This document shows positions 33,386-33,455 of a stretch of 33,455 nucleotides of DNA, piece by piece. The stretch covers positions 1 to 33,455 of the forward strand of contig CALSCR010000828.1 of NCBI GenBank assembly GCA_943704495.1, given 5' to 3'. A program made the translations under genes and the position numbers. The DNA is from Pigoraptor chileana (lineage: Eukaryota > Opisthokonta > Filasterea). Each line of letters begins with the position of its first letter. The first letter of the stretch is position 1. Below the pieces are notes generated by a model that saw only the letters and a program-made list of their open reading frames with translations, was not told where the DNA came from and did not search any database.

Positions 33386-33455
33386 GTTGGAGTCGATGGG
33401 CTTATGCCTAAGGCGTTTTGAGTACTGAAGGTCTCTCTCTCTCTCTCTCTCTCTC
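33386..33455 (-). repeat. Dispersed bipartite repeat, copy 8 (cut by window end)
   Basis: TTGGAGTCGATGGGCTTATG, CCTAAGGCGTTTTGAGTACT and GAAGGTC, then (CT)n to the window edge. It matches copy 5 almost base for base and lies in VPS34 intron 14. Confidence 0.8.

Overview
The window is nuclear DNA of an intron-rich eukaryote. Most genes are split by introns of roughly 100-400 nt with GTGAGT-like donors, and (CA)n/(TG)n microsatellites are very common in introns and spacers. The best lineage clue is a gene coding for the RA - leucine-rich repeat - PP2C-like - class III cyclase architecture of fungal adenylate cyclase (CYR1). It sits with an OCA1-type phosphatase, a TPR-DUF4470 protein and VPS34. 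A Rab32-type GTPase, which I recall as missing from most Dikarya, suggests an early-diverging fungus or a close opisthokont relative. This is inference; no marker gene is present.

Layout, left to right, with strands alternating strictly: (1) a last exon of an unrecognised gene (+, to 326); (2) a Rab32-like GTPase, five exons (-, 1139-2599); (3) a RING-like / ubiquitin-like / GATase1-like fusion (+, 4223-6153) with three frame discontinuities; (4) a PH - long charged coiled coil - LIM - CH cytoskeletal scaffold, six exons (-, 6620-10839); (5) a small basic, probably nuclear protein (+, 12210-12947); (6) an OCA1-like phosphatase, four exons (-, 13856-15296); (7) a 991-residue intronless TPR-DUF4470 protein (+, 15845-18820); (8) a CYR1-type adenylate cyclase, ten exons, 1448 residues (-, 19659-26534); (9) VPS34 class III PI3-kinase, fourteen exons seen (+, from 27788), with the kinase domain beyond the window. 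I rebuilt exons by hand, using splice consensus, codon phase and family alignment. Phases close exactly for genes 2, 6, 8 and 9.

Several products belong to signalling and membrane traffic: cAMP synthesis, PI3P synthesis, Rab32-type organelle traffic, and an OCA1 phosphatase. Nothing shows they act together. Because strands alternate, every spacer is either a shared divergent promoter region (2/3, 4/5, 6/7, 8/9) or a convergent 3' region.

The least expected structures are: a dispersed bipartite repeat family in introns and spacers; a tendency for sense-strand (TG)n to lie near donors and (CA)n near acceptors; a tandem duplication that copies a VPS34 splice donor; a GC-AG intron; and microexons of 16 and 25 nt. 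I saw no rRNA, convincing tRNA, CRISPR array, transposase or virus-derived element.
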